Below, piece after piece: positions 1 through 6,150 of a stretch of 41,564 bases of DNA. The first letter of the stretch is position 1, and each line of letters starts with the position of its first letter. The stretch spans positions 1-41,564 of the IMG/VR virus record IMGVR_UViG_3300046792_000051; one strand, given 5' to 3'. Position numbers and translations under genes: made by a program. The DNA is from a virus. A model generated the notes under the pieces. It was not told the DNA's origin. It ran no database searches and saw only the letters and a program-made list of their open reading frames with translations.

Positions 1-204
1 AGCGCGTCGCCATCGGATTCAACAGCCTTGAGGCACACGGCCTCGGTCTGGTCTTTGACGTACTGCAGCGCGCCGCCATTGGATTCAACAGCCTTGAGGC
101 ACACGGCCTCGGTCTGGTCTTTGACGTACTGCAGCGCGTAGCCATTGGATTCAACAGCCTTGAGGCACACGGCCTCGGTCTGGTCTTTGACGTACCGCAG
201 CGCG
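1..204. repeat. 66-bp tandem coding repeat, left-hand part
   Basis: Units of exactly 66 bp (22 codons) recur with near-perfect identity. The phase mark gacgtactgcagcgcg is at 57 and 123, with a one-base variant at 189. Units differ at the four to six bases coding the variable triplet. The array continues at 41450-41564. Positions 53-173 are identical to 41444-41564, so the contig was opened inside this array. Confidence 0.95.
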
Positions 205-272
205 TCGCCATCGGATTCAACAGCCTTGAGTGATGCTTCGATACCTACGATTGCACTAAATTTGATTTTCAC
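1..272 (-). CDS. DUF4116-type 22-residue repeat protein, N-terminal part (runs off contig start)
   Basis: Leftward gene starting at GTG 272; a GGAG sits 9 bases upstream. An ATG four codons upstream in another frame stops almost at once, so GTG is preferred. After about 14 residues the protein is a tandem array of 22-residue units of the form LKAVESNGxALQYVKDQTE followed by AVC. This resembles the DUF4116 repeats known in phage and bacterial proteins, whose function is unknown. Units differ mainly at one triplet (DGD, NGY, NGG). The reading frame continues across the contig join to 41388, where the C-terminus lies. It is the first gene after the recombination-operon terminator and probably belongs to the long leftward early operon. 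Confidence 0.8.
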   Translation of the reverse strand, partial: MKIKFSAIVGIEASLKAVESDGDALRYVKDQTEAVCLKAVESNGYALQYVKDQTEAVCLKAVESNGGALQYVKDQTEAVCLKAVESDGDA

Positions 273-324
273 GGTTCATTTCTCCAGGTTAAAAACTCTT
301 TGGTGAAGGCCCGGCAGACCTTCG

Positions 325-349
325 CTAAAAAGCCCCGAGTGATCGGGGA
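325..349 (-). terminator. Leftward intrinsic terminator after recT
   Basis: Read leftward, a CCCCGA/TCGGGG stem with a 4-base loop (333-348) is followed by a T-run at 327-331. It lies about 30 bases past the recT stop and would end, or make conditional, transcription of the exonuclease-recT segment before the DUF4116 gene. A second small hairpin (GAAGG/CCTTC, about 305-323) follows. Genes beyond need read-through, antitermination or their own promoter. Confidence 0.7.
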
Positions 350-380
350 ACTGGCCGGGGCCAGGGGGAGGGACATTCAT

Positions 381-1367
381 TCATCCGGCGAGCTGCTTAT
401 CACGCTCAAGCAATGCCGCGAGCAGCTTGTCTTGGTCTGAGCCGGATGCCATGTTCTGCACGTCGTCGCCGATGAGTTGCAGCGTCGCAAGGTCAGTGCA
501 TGCCTCGATCTGCTCAAGCGTTGGGCTTGAGTCGTTGCCGATTGCTTGCGTGCCCTTACTGATCTCGCCCGTTGCTGGGTCAACGCCCTCCGGCACGAAA
601 GCAAAGTCGCCGTCGATGGTGTCGAGGTGCTGATCTTTTCCAGACTCGGCCATGCCGTCCAAAACGGCGGCAGTCTGGAACTCAATCGACAGTGGCAGGT
701 ACTTCGCAAGGCGACGAATCGCAGTCTTGCGGCCCATCTCGATAAAGTGATCTTTCCACGGGCCGTATGCACCCTTGCTCTGAGTCGAGGCCATGATCTG
801 ATGCACTTGGTGCAGGCTCATGAACTCAAACGAGTGGCCGCCATCCTTCAGTTTGGCAACGGCGTAGAAGCCGATAACGTCCCCACGCTCACCGAGTGCC
901 GGCTTGTGCTCAAGTCGCTCATCCAGGCCATACACCATGTCGAACTGGTCGTGCTGGCATACCTCATGCGCTGCAATGCTCACGATCTGACCAGATCGGC
1001 GCGCAAGGTCGATCAGGCCTTTGTAGCCGATGATGACCTGCACGGACTTGACCCACTTGCTGCCGCGCTTGGTGTTGAACGGCACGAGGTAGGCATGACC
1101 CAAAACCGTATTTGGCTCAAGGCCCATCTGTGCGCATTGGCCGATGGCGCCCACCAGCGATGCAACGTCGCATTCGGCAAGTGCCGGCGTCGTCGTGGCC
1201 GCGATCTGCGCGACCTTCAGCAAGCGTTCGGCGTTCAAGTGCTTGGGCAGCATCTTGGCTATCTCGCCTTTCTTGGCCTGCAGCAAATGCGCGATCTGCT
1301 CTTTCGGTTTCATGTCGGCCAAGGGCTTACCGGTTGCGACTGCCTTGAGTGCTTGGGTGGTGCTCAT
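381..1367 (-). CDS. recT: RecT-family single-strand annealing protein
   Basis: Protein of 328 residues. The N-terminal half carries the RecT-family core: an early segment on incremental processing with AECDVASLVGAIGQCAQMGL, then LGHAYLVPF and VQVIIGYKGLIDLARRSG, which is the most conserved RecT block. RecT proteins anneal complementary single strands and promote strand exchange at ends resected by a partner exonuclease. The start ATG overlaps the stop of the upstream exonuclease by 4 bases, so the two are translationally coupled. The C-terminus is variable and acidic, as in the family. In a phage it supports recombination-dependent replication and repair of linear DNA. Confidence 0.93.
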   Translation of the reverse strand: MSTTQALKAVATGKPLADMKPKEQIAHLLQAKKGEIAKMLPKHLNAERLLKVAQIAATTTPALAECDVASLVGAIGQCAQMGLEPNTVLGHAYLVPFNTKRGSKWVKSVQVIIGYKGLIDLARRSGQIVSIAAHEVCQHDQFDMVYGLDERLEHKPALGERGDVIGFYAVAKLKDGGHSFEFMSLHQVHQIMASTQSKGAYGPWKDHFIEMGRKTAIRRLAKYLPLSIEFQTAAVLDGMAESGKDQHLDTIDGDFAFVPEGVDPATGEISKGTQAIGNDSSPTLEQIEACTDLATLQLIGDDVQNMASGSDQDKLLAALLERDKQLAG

Positions 1368-2311
1368 GATTGCTTGCCTTTCTTGAGTCGAAGGACTCGG
1401 ATGGTTTTGGTCTTGGTGTACTGAGCGACGATTTCGGGCAGCTCAGCCTTGAGTAAGGTTTGGTCGATGCGGCTGTCTTTCTGTCCCTTCCATGTCGCCA
1501 ACTCTTGGCCCGCGAATGTGAGGACAGAATTCGGGCTGATGAACTCACCCACCTCGAAAGTCAGCGACTCTTCGATGTCTTCGAGTGCCTTTATCTGGCG
1601 CTTGACATCGGCGAGGCGTGAAACCTTTTCGCGAATGTCGTCGGTTGCCTCGATAGACTGGCCGTTGTCGAGCGGGAACAGCGCTTTGATGTCACCGAAC
1701 GTCATCGGGTCGGGGGGCGCGTCAGCGAGAACGTGATCGACCCAGAACGAGACCAGCATCGGGCGCATGCCGGCGATGGTTTCTTCGTCGCGGTTGACCC
1801 AGTAGATTTCGACCTCATCAAAGCTGCGTAGGGCAGCAACCAGGCAGCGCGAGCGGCCCGTGATCATCAAGCCGTGCATGAATTGCGCGGCGTATTCGAT
1901 GGGCACGTCTTCGGTGTCTTCTTCGCCCCACTTCTTACGAGCGAAGCCCGATACGCTCTTTGCATCGCCGTTGATGTGCTCGCCGTCTAGAAGAATCTCG
2001 AAGTCGATTTCGCACGACAAAAACGCATGCTCCGGATCAACATAGCGCTGATTGGTTGCGAGCAGTTCGACCTCATGTCCGCGCTCGCGCAGTTTGTCGA
2101 TCACCATGTCGATGATGAAGGGCTCAAGCTTGTGCCCTCGGTCGAAAATCTTCTGGCGCGCAGCGTCTGGCGCTTCACGCTCAACGCGCCCGGTCTTTTG
2201 CTGCCACAACTCGACAGGGGTAGCCCACGGGCTCAGGCCCATGACTGCAGCGGCGTCTGAGCCGCCCAGGAACTTGGATCGGTCTGGATGGGTAACGATT
2301 GGCGCATTCAT
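1364..2311 (-). CDS. YqaJ/lambda-exonuclease-like recombinase nuclease
   Basis: Protein of 315 residues from ATG 2311; a GGGGAG sits 9 bases upstream. The open frame extends upstream to 2482, but that part overlaps another gene and looks non-coding. The N-terminus FLGGSDAAAVMGLSPWATP followed by VELWQQKTG is the YqaJ signature. EID near residue 110, GDAKSV near 125 and QFMHGLMITG near 150 fit the metal-binding and QxxxY parts of the PD-(D/E)XK nuclease fold. It should resect double-strand ends 5'-3' and hand the 3' strand to RecT, encoded immediately downstream with ATGA overlap. Confidence 0.88.
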   Translation of the reverse strand: MNAPIVTHPDRSKFLGGSDAAAVMGLSPWATPVELWQQKTGRVEREAPDAARQKIFDRGHKLEPFIIDMVIDKLRERGHEVELLATNQRYVDPEHAFLSCEIDFEILLDGEHINGDAKSVSGFARKKWGEEDTEDVPIEYAAQFMHGLMITGRSRCLVAALRSFDEVEIYWVNRDEETIAGMRPMLVSFWVDHVLADAPPDPMTFGDIKALFPLDNGQSIEATDDIREKVSRLADVKRQIKALEDIEESLTFEVGEFISPNSVLTFAGQELATWKGQKDSRIDQTLLKAELPEIVAQYTKTKTIRVLRLKKGKQS

Positions 2312-2529
2312 TGCTTCAAACTCCCCACAATCAAACCAACAACCAGCCCAGCCACAGCGCAGAAGCACCAGACGGGCACCCAGAAATTGAACGCTTCGAA
2401 GCGCGTCAACGGCTCGCCCTCTTCGCTCTGCACAGGCTTCAGAACCAACGCGCCGTCTTCGCTGAAACACTCCGGCACCCACTCACGCAGAGGCACGCCC
2501 TGGGGGCATTCGTTGTGCTGCCAGTTCAT
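2308..2529 (-). CDS. Small single-pass membrane protein
   Basis: Predicted 73-residue protein starting at ATG 2529, overlapping the stop of the upstream gene by 4 bases (ATGA). The first 50 residues are polar and acidic (MNWQHNECPQGVPLREW). The C-terminal 25 form one clear transmembrane segment (VPVWCFCAVAGLVVGLIVG), giving a probable tail-anchored topology. It ends inside the start region of the exonuclease gene. Family not recognised; its position in the leftward early operon is the only context. Confidence 0.7.
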   Translation of the reverse strand: MNWQHNECPQGVPLREWVPECFSEDGALVLKPVQSEEGEPLTRFEAFNFWVPVWCFCAVAGLVVGLIVGSLKQ

Positions 2530-2933
2530 AGCAGGCCCCTTGCTTGCGCGATGTTCTCGGCATTGCTCGTGGCGTAGTCTTCGCAAATCAGCTTGCGCAG
2601 GGCGCTGGCGTGCGTCGAATCGCATTCCTTCAGCAGCAGGAAAAACGCCTCCTGTACCTCCAGACTGTCCATGACCTCGTTCACGGCCTCGACGCGGTGC
2701 ACCGATGTTTCGATAGGGTTGCAGCCGGCATGCGGATGAGGGCGCGTCGAGTCCAGCAGCGTGCGGTCGCCTGCGAGGGCTTGCGACATGGCAACGCGCA
2801 GTTCGAGCGTCACGAGCTTCAGGGCGTTTGCGCGAGCTTCATCGCGGTCGAGCCCGTCCTGATACTTTGACTCCGCAGACTTCGCGAACTTGCTGCCGAC
2901 GTTGGCGTCTGTGAGGTTGTAGATTTGGGCCAT
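2526..2933 (-). CDS. Hypothetical early protein
   Basis: Protein of 135 residues beginning MAQIYNLTDANVGSK. The ATG at 2933 overlaps the upstream stop (TGATG). The open frame extends to 3134, but that extension crosses the promoter and operators, so it is rejected. The sequence is charged and largely helical, with one HPH cluster (STRPHPHAGC). No family recognised. It is the second gene of the leftward operon. Confidence 0.75.
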   Translation of the reverse strand: MAQIYNLTDANVGSKFAKSAESKYQDGLDRDEARANALKLVTLELRVAMSQALAGDRTLLDSTRPHPHAGCNPIETSVHRVEAVNEVMDSLEVQEAFFLLLKECDSTHASALRKLICEDYATSNAENIAQARGLL

Positions 2934-3091
2934 CACAGCACCGCCTCTGCCATCTCTTCGGCTTGCGCTGCAAGCGCTTCGCACAATGCGCGGTCGCGAC
3001 CGATGGTCTTTTGTGCGTAGGCCAAAAGAGCCTCGCGGATCAGGTCGGCTTTTCTGCTCTCGGCTGCCTGGCTTGCGTTGATCTGTCCCAT
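2933..3091 (-). CDS. Small helical protein, first gene of leftward operon
   Basis: Predicted 52-residue protein (MGQINASQAAESRKADLIRE start; ends EEMAEAVL) at ATG 3091 with AGGTG a few bases upstream. It is Ala/Glu-rich and probably one or two helices. The stop overlaps the next ATG (TGATG). The three operators and the proposed promoter lie 30-100 bases upstream, so this is the promoter-proximal gene of the left operon. Family not recognised. Confidence 0.7.
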   Translation of the reverse strand: MGQINASQAAESRKADLIREALLAYAQKTIGRDRALCEALAAQAEEMAEAVL

Positions 3092-3123
3092 ACGTCACCT
3101 TTGGTTTGGTGTTGCGATGGGAG

Positions 3124-3153
3124 AATGTTCGCAAAAGATTGCGAAGTAGTCAA
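3124..3153 (-). promoter_or_regulatory. Proposed leftward early promoter (PL-like)
   Basis: On the minus strand, TTGACT (3148-3153) is separated by 18 bases from AACATT (3124-3129). The -35 matches consensus well and the -10 is weak. A near-perfect operator palindrome (3128-3145) fills the spacer, so repressor binding would block RNA polymerase. The first leftward gene starts about 30 bases downstream. The exact -10 is uncertain. Confidence 0.55.
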
Positions 3154-3189
3154 GCAAAAGATTGCGATGTATGCGCAAAAGGTTGCGAC
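3128..3189. promoter_or_regulatory. Left operator cluster, three repressor sites
   Basis: Three 18-bp sites of the same form: 3128-3145 (perfect inverted repeat TTCGCAA-N4-TTGCGAA), 3151-3168 (half-sites AGCAA and TTGCGA) and 3172-3189 (GCGCAA and TTGCGA). Centres are 23 and 21 bp apart, about two helical turns, which permits cooperative binding on one DNA face. The same motif flanks the repressor start at 5417-5481. The layout matches the lambda OL/OR system. Confidence 0.8.
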
Positions 3190-3218
3190 TTTACAATGTA
3201 ACATCCGCCACACAGCCG

Positions 3219-3246
3219 CAAAAAAGCCCGCTCGCGGCGGGCTGGT
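3219..3246 (-). terminator. Leftward intrinsic terminator upstream of PL
   Basis: Minus-strand hairpin AGCCCGC/GCGGGCT (3225-3231 and 3237-3243) followed by a run of T (3219-3224 read leftward). No leftward gene is visible just upstream, between 3246 and 3458. It may insulate PL from stray transcription or end a small leftward RNA. Confidence 0.55.
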
Positions 3247-3458
3247 GGGGCTACCACAACGGGAGCGAACGGGAAAAGCGCGGGAGTGGGGCGTATGCAG
3301 GCGTCTGCACGCAAACCAGAATTTGTGCAATGCGTCAAACAGGGCACGAAACGACCCCTTGATTCGGGGAACTAGGGGTTACGTACGCTGGGGCGATGCC
3401 TCAAAATGAAGGGGCTGAAAATTCGGGCCTCGCACGCCCATGACAAGGAGAGATATCC
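3247..3458. other. Intergenic region upstream of the HicB-like gene
   Basis: With 3092-3246, this is the longest stretch without a gene. No convincing ORF is present on either strand. Near 3353-3380 there is an interrupted inverted repeat (ACCCCT and AGGGGT), with CGGGG between, that could be an operator or promoter element for the toxin-antitoxin-like pair. An AGGAGA ribosome site lies at about 3446-3452. Confidence 0.4.
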
Positions 3459-3758
3459 ATGACCGCGACAGCTACTATCTGCGCAAAATACAAGAACGTG
3501 GACGGCATCCACGTCTTCTATTCGGATGACATGCCCGGGCTCTATGTGGCGCACAAGGACGCGAAAACTGCGTTTGATGATGTTGGCCCTTCTATCCAGG
3601 CTCTACTCAAACTGGATGAGGGTGTTGATGTCGAGGTGAAGGCCGCCCAAGACTTCCGCGAGTTCCTGCACATCCTGCGCAAAGACAAAGACGCGGCCAA
3701 TGGGTCACAGCTCGTCATGTCCGACAAGCGCTACTTTATTGGGGCTGCTGCGGCGTGA
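3459..3758 (+). CDS. HicB/DUF1902-like antitoxin candidate
   Basis: Protein of 99 residues with an AGGAGA ribosome site. The N-terminal beta-rich part IHVFYSDDMPGLYVAHKDAK followed by TAFDDVGPSIQALLKLDEGV resembles the HicB/DUF1902 pattern (xxDxPGLxxxxxxxxxAxxxxxxAI). No separate DNA-binding domain is obvious in the C-terminal 40 residues. The stop overlaps the GTG start of the HicA-like gene by 4 bases. Such antitoxins normally bind and neutralise the partner mRNA interferase. The gene is oriented against the repressor-lipoprotein transcript and probably has its own promoter. Assignment rests on pattern and gene pairing. Confidence 0.5.
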   Translation: MTATATICAKYKNVDGIHVFYSDDMPGLYVAHKDAKTAFDDVGPSIQALLKLDEGVDVEVKAAQDFREFLHILRKDKDAANGSQLVMSDKRYFIGAAAA

Positions 3759-3979
3759 ATCCGTACAAAGTAAAAACCTGGGGAGAGATTGAAAAGGCGC
3801 TTCGTGATTCCGGGTATGAGCCAACGGGTAGCAAGACCGCTACCGGCGAGTTTTGGCGATGCTCAAAATCTGGGCGCCACATTCAAGTTCCCAACTCACT
3901 GGACGACATGTACCCGAACTACATCTATCGCGATCTGATAGATCGAATAGAAAAAGCTGGGTCATCCCACTTGCACTAA
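3755..3979 (+). CDS. HicA-like mRNA interferase candidate
   Basis: Protein of 74 residues starting at GTG 3755, overlapping the preceding stop (GTGA). The pattern of a helix with WGEIEKALRDSGYE, a strand segment GEFWRCSKSGRHIQVPNS and a final helix YRDLIDRIEKAG fits the small double-stranded-RNA-binding-like fold of HicA. The RHIQVP segment would carry the catalytic His; the classical GSHH form is replaced by SGRH. HicA toxins cleave mRNA when freed from HicB. A bidirectional terminator follows directly. It could instead be an unrelated small phage protein. Confidence 0.5.
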   Translation: MNPYKVKTWGEIEKALRDSGYEPTGSKTATGEFWRCSKSGRHIQVPNSLDDMYPNYIYRDLIDRIEKAGSSHLH

Positions 3980-3982
3980 ACC

Positions 3983-4006
3983 AAAGCCCGCATCAGCGGG
4001 CTTTTT
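3983..4006. terminator. Bidirectional intrinsic terminator
   Basis: Stem AAGCCCGC/GCGGGCTT (3984-3991 and 3996-4003) with loop ATCA, followed by TTT on the plus strand. On the minus strand the stem is followed by TTGGTTT. It separates the rightward HicBA-like pair from the leftward repressor-lipoprotein transcript, which converge here. Confidence 0.85.
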
Positions 4007-4022
4007 GTTGGGCGCGTTGGTT

Positions 4023-4808
4023 CTAAAGCTTGGGCGGCAGGTCTACATGCACGTCGATAATTTTCCCACCTCTCCAGACCTGAAAAACGACATCGCCGGC
4101 AGGGGTGGCGTCGATTGCCGTGGAGAACTGTTCATCGCTCCATATCTGGGTGCCGCCAACCGACAGCAGAATGTCCCCCGCAAGAATGTTGGCTCGAAAT
4201 GCTGCGGTGTCATCCACCACGAGATCGACCATCAACCCGCCGTTTCTCTCAACAGCGCGCCTAGCTGCGTCATTCAATGTGCTGGTGTGCAGGCCTAGGC
4301 GCCATTTCCTTTTTGCCAGATAGACGGCCAAGTAAGAGGATCGGTGCACCGTGACGGGTATGTATGTGGTGGTTGTCCCGTATGTGGTTGTGGTGGAGCT
4401 TCCATAGGCGTTGACGACCCCACCAGATCCGAAAGCTGTCGCGTTACCAGTGCTGTGCGAAGTCGTGCTGGACGGGAGTGTTAGAGGAACGGATGAGGTG
4501 GTGGAGCCAACGTAGTCCACTTGGAGCAGCGCAACTTCCGCACCCAGCTTGACGCCGAATTCCGCAAGATCGCGGTCGCTCGCACCATCCCCTGGCCCAA
4601 CAAAAGACGACTCGCCAAAGGCAACAAACCCCTTTCTTTCAAGCGCCTTCACGCTCTCTTTGATGTTTGCCGTTTTGATGACCGATGGCGGCCCCTGGTG
4701 AGGGATAACTCCGCGCACCTCAGCCGAGCTTGATGCTCCAGTGTAAAAATCCTTGTACGGCGCTGCGCACCCAGTCAGCAGCACGCACGCTGCGATGATT
4801 TTCCACAT
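4023..4808 (-). CDS. PDZ-domain lipoprotein, probable lysogenic-conversion gene
   Basis: Protein of 261 residues from ATG 4808, with GAGGGG just upstream. A signal peptide (MWKIIAACVLLTGC) with lipobox LTGC puts the lipidated Cys at residue 14. A Ser/Thr-rich middle (about 110-160) is followed by a C-terminal PDZ-like region (about 190-258: LMVDLVVDDTAAFRANILAG followed by DILLSVGG). The start is 10 bases after the repressor stop on the same strand, so it should be made in the lysogen with CI. It is probably envelope-anchored. Roles such as altered surface, superinfection exclusion or protease modulation are inference. It is followed by the bidirectional terminator. Confidence 0.75.
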   Translation of the reverse strand: MWKIIAACVLLTGCAAPYKDFYTGASSSAEVRGVIPHQGPPSVIKTANIKESVKALERKGFVAFGESSFVGPGDGASDRDLAEFGVKLGAEVALLQVDYVGSTTSSVPLTLPSSTTSHSTGNATAFGSGGVVNAYGSSTTTTYGTTTTYIPVTVHRSSYLAVYLAKRKWRLGLHTSTLNDAARRAVERNGGLMVDLVVDDTAAFRANILAGDILLSVGGTQIWSDEQFSTAIDATPAGDVVFQVWRGGKIIDVHVDLPPKL

Positions 4809-4818
4809 ACCCCCCCCC

Positions 4819-5418
4819 TCAAATGCCCTGCGGCTTTTTTGTTTCTTCCAGCTTCTCATACCAAGCAGCCTCCCGAGCACCTGGCGCTGCGTTCAGTGGA
4901 TCATCCACAGTGGTCAGCGGCAGCGTTCCTTGCTTCGGGTTGCCGTCACCGATCTTGATGGTTACGCGCTGATTCGGCCAAGACCTCGATAGCTCGGCGG
5001 TTTCGCGCATCCGCCGACTGGCGATCAGGCGCTCGGCTGCCGCGACCAGCTCGCGCGCCTCTTTCATGACGGCGCCCATGATCTCGGCCTGACGTTCTGG
5101 CCCTAGGTCGCCCAGGGCGCGCAGGAATTCAGCCTCTTCGCCGACCACGGTAAATGCGGGCAGGTTGCCCTCTGAGTGCTCGGTTAGAAGGTCGACGACC
5201 GACACGCCAAGAGCCCGAGCAAGTCGCTCGACTTCTGCCAGTTTGGCGGATCGCTCCTTGCCGGTGCTGGTCACTGCCGGCTCGGTGTCCAGGTAGTTGC
5301 CGATGGTGTTTGCGGCCACGCCTGCCTGCTTTGACAGGGCGAGAGCCGACAGTTTTGCTGCGCCCATGTAACGGGCAAGGTTCTCGGCAAGGATCTGGTT
5401 TGCGGTCTTTTTGGGCAT
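4819..5418 (-). CDS. CI-like repressor (HTH, no autoprotease domain)
   Basis: Protein of 199 residues. Residues about 8-75 form a Cro/CI-type HTH domain (LSALALSKQAGVAANTIGNY). The C-terminal half (about 95-199) is helical and shows no S24/LexA peptidase motifs (no Ser-Lys dyad context), so induction by RecA-stimulated self-cleavage is not predicted. It faces the Cro-like gene across three operators, one of which overlaps its own start codon, so autoregulation is likely. No good ribosome site precedes the ATG, as for lambda cI from PRM. Residues near 170 contain QGTLPL, a pattern resembling clamp-binding peptides, possibly by chance. Confidence 0.85.
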   Translation of the reverse strand: MPKKTANQILAENLARYMGAAKLSALALSKQAGVAANTIGNYLDTEPAVTSTGKERSAKLAEVERLARALGVSVVDLLTEHSEGNLPAFTVVGEEAEFLRALGDLGPERQAEIMGAVMKEARELVAAAERLIASRRMRETAELSRSWPNQRVTIKIGDGNPKQGTLPLTTVDDPLNAAPGAREAAWYEKLEETKKPQGI

Positions 5419-5481
5419 AGCAATACTTTGCTATCCTTGATTCGCAATGTGTTGCTTGCCATATTCGCAAAAGATTGCGAT
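5417..5481. promoter_or_regulatory. Right operator cluster, three repressor sites
   Basis: Three 18-bp palindromic sites: 5417-5434 (perfect ATAGCAA-N4-TTGCTAT), 5441-5458 (TTCGCAA-N4-TTGCTTG) and 5464-5481 (TTCGCAA-N4-TTGCGAT). Starts are 24 and 23 bp apart. Site 5464-5481 matches the left cluster site at 3128 in 17 of 18 positions. The first site covers the repressor start codon and the last overlaps the proposed rightward -10/start region. Together with the left cluster this gives six operators. Confidence 0.85.
5437..5465 (+). promoter_or_regulatory. Proposed rightward early promoter (PR-like)
   Basis: TTGATT (5437-5442), a 17-base spacer and CATATT (5460-5465). Operator 5441-5458 fills the spacer and 5464-5481 covers the -10 and start. 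Transcription would begin near 5472, about 20 bases before the cro-like ATG. Confidence 0.6.
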
Positions 5482-5490
5482 ACTTGCGGC

Positions 5491-5706
5491 ATGAGCACAC
5501 AACCCGAACCCGAACTCGATACCGAAGTCCGCGCAGGGCTGGAGCGTCATCGCGGCGATTGGCCTCGAATTGCCCAGTCTGCAAGCGTAAGCCATTCGTG
5601 GATCTCGCAATTCGTGCGGGGAAAGATTCCGAACCCCGGCTATGCGACGTTGAAGCGTCTGCATTCCGCGCTCGACGAACGCCACCCCACCAAGGCGGGG
5701 ACGTGA
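5491..5706 (+). CDS. Cro-like HTH regulator
   Basis: Predicted 71-residue protein. An HTH lies at about residues 20-55 (IAQSASVSHSWISQFVRGKI), followed by YATLKRLHSAL. The start ATG 5491 is chosen over an upstream in-frame start at 5428, because the latter would place the operators inside the gene. The ribosome site is weak. As first gene of the rightward operon opposite the CI-like gene, it is expected to bind the same operators with different order preference and favour lytic growth. Confidence 0.75.
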   Translation: MSTQPEPELDTEVRAGLERHRGDWPRIAQSASVSHSWISQFVRGKIPNPGYATLKRLHSALDERHPTKAGT

Positions 5707-5731
5707 GATGCACTCAAGCAAGGAGACCCTG

Positions 5732-5938
5732 ATGTCATTCGACAAAGACCAAGCCGCGCAGTACGCAATTGACCGCGCTACTGATGCCGCCATGCAGGCC
5801 GAACTGCAGGGACTTGATGCCAAGCCGGCAGCCCTGGCGGTCATTCGCGCATACAAGGCGGCAGTTTCTGAGCTGATGAAGCCCGAGGCGGCTACTTCTT
5901 CGCGCCGGGCTCCTCGCAAAGCTGCTTCAAAAGCGTGA
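5732..5938 (+). CDS. Small early protein with basic C-terminal tail
   Basis: Protein of 68 residues (MSFDKDQAAQYAIDRATDAA start). AGGAG lies 6-7 bases before ATG 5732, which is therefore preferred over ATG 5708. It is an Ala-rich helical body with a basic Ser/Arg/Lys tail (SSRRAPRKAASKA), suggesting nucleic-acid contact. Family not recognised. The last 47 bases overlap, antisense, the leftward gene 5892-6071. Confidence 0.65.
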   Translation: MSFDKDQAAQYAIDRATDAAMQAELQGLDAKPAALAVIRAYKAAVSELMKPEAATSSRRAPRKAASKA

Positions 5939-6071
5939 GCAGATACATGGCATCCGACTTCGCGTGCTTCTCTGCTGACGACTCGGTCAAGTGCGAGCCG
6001 ATCAAGCGGATCGCGTTCGCGCGCAGTGCTTCTTGCACCAAAGCCAGTGCGTTTGCTTCGCTGAGTTTCAT
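5892..6071 (-). CDS. Small leftward gene inside the rightward early operon
   Basis: Protein of 59 residues (MKLSEANALALVQEALRANA start, ends CEEPGAKK). A strong AAGGAGG ribosome site lies just upstream of ATG 6071. It is helical and amphipathic. It runs against all its neighbours and overlaps the 3' end of gene 5732-5938. Its transcript would continue antisense to cro toward the repressor. Family not recognised. Confidence 0.65.
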   Translation of the reverse strand: MKLSEANALALVQEALRANAIRLIGSHLTESSAEKHAKSDAMYLLTLLKQLCEEPGAKK

Positions 6072-6131
6072 GGGCGCCCTCCTTGGGCTGGTTGGTTGTG
6101 GAACCTCCAGCGTAACCGAGGCAGGGCGCCC
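6072..6131. promoter_or_regulatory. Divergent intergenic region with two identical palindromic octamers
   Basis: GGGCGCCC occurs at 6072-6079 and 6124-6131, 52 bp apart, between the divergent starts of the leftward gene (6071) and the rightward gene (6151). A weak leftward promoter (TTGGTG, TACGCT) can be drawn between them. The pair could be operators for an unidentified regulator. Confidence 0.35.
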
Positions 6132-6150
6132 ACCAATTTGGAGCGCCTAA

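Noticed and set aside
1-204. CRISPR array
   Set aside because: Repeats are contiguous 66-bp coding units with no unique spacers, and are open in one frame.
546-1424. Open frame of 292 codons on the plus strand across recT
   Set aside because: Antisense to a clear RecT gene; sequence has no domain and mirrors codon bias of the real strand.
3040-3330. Minus-strand frame across the PL region
   Set aside because: Crosses the terminator, operators and promoter and shows no protein-like composition.
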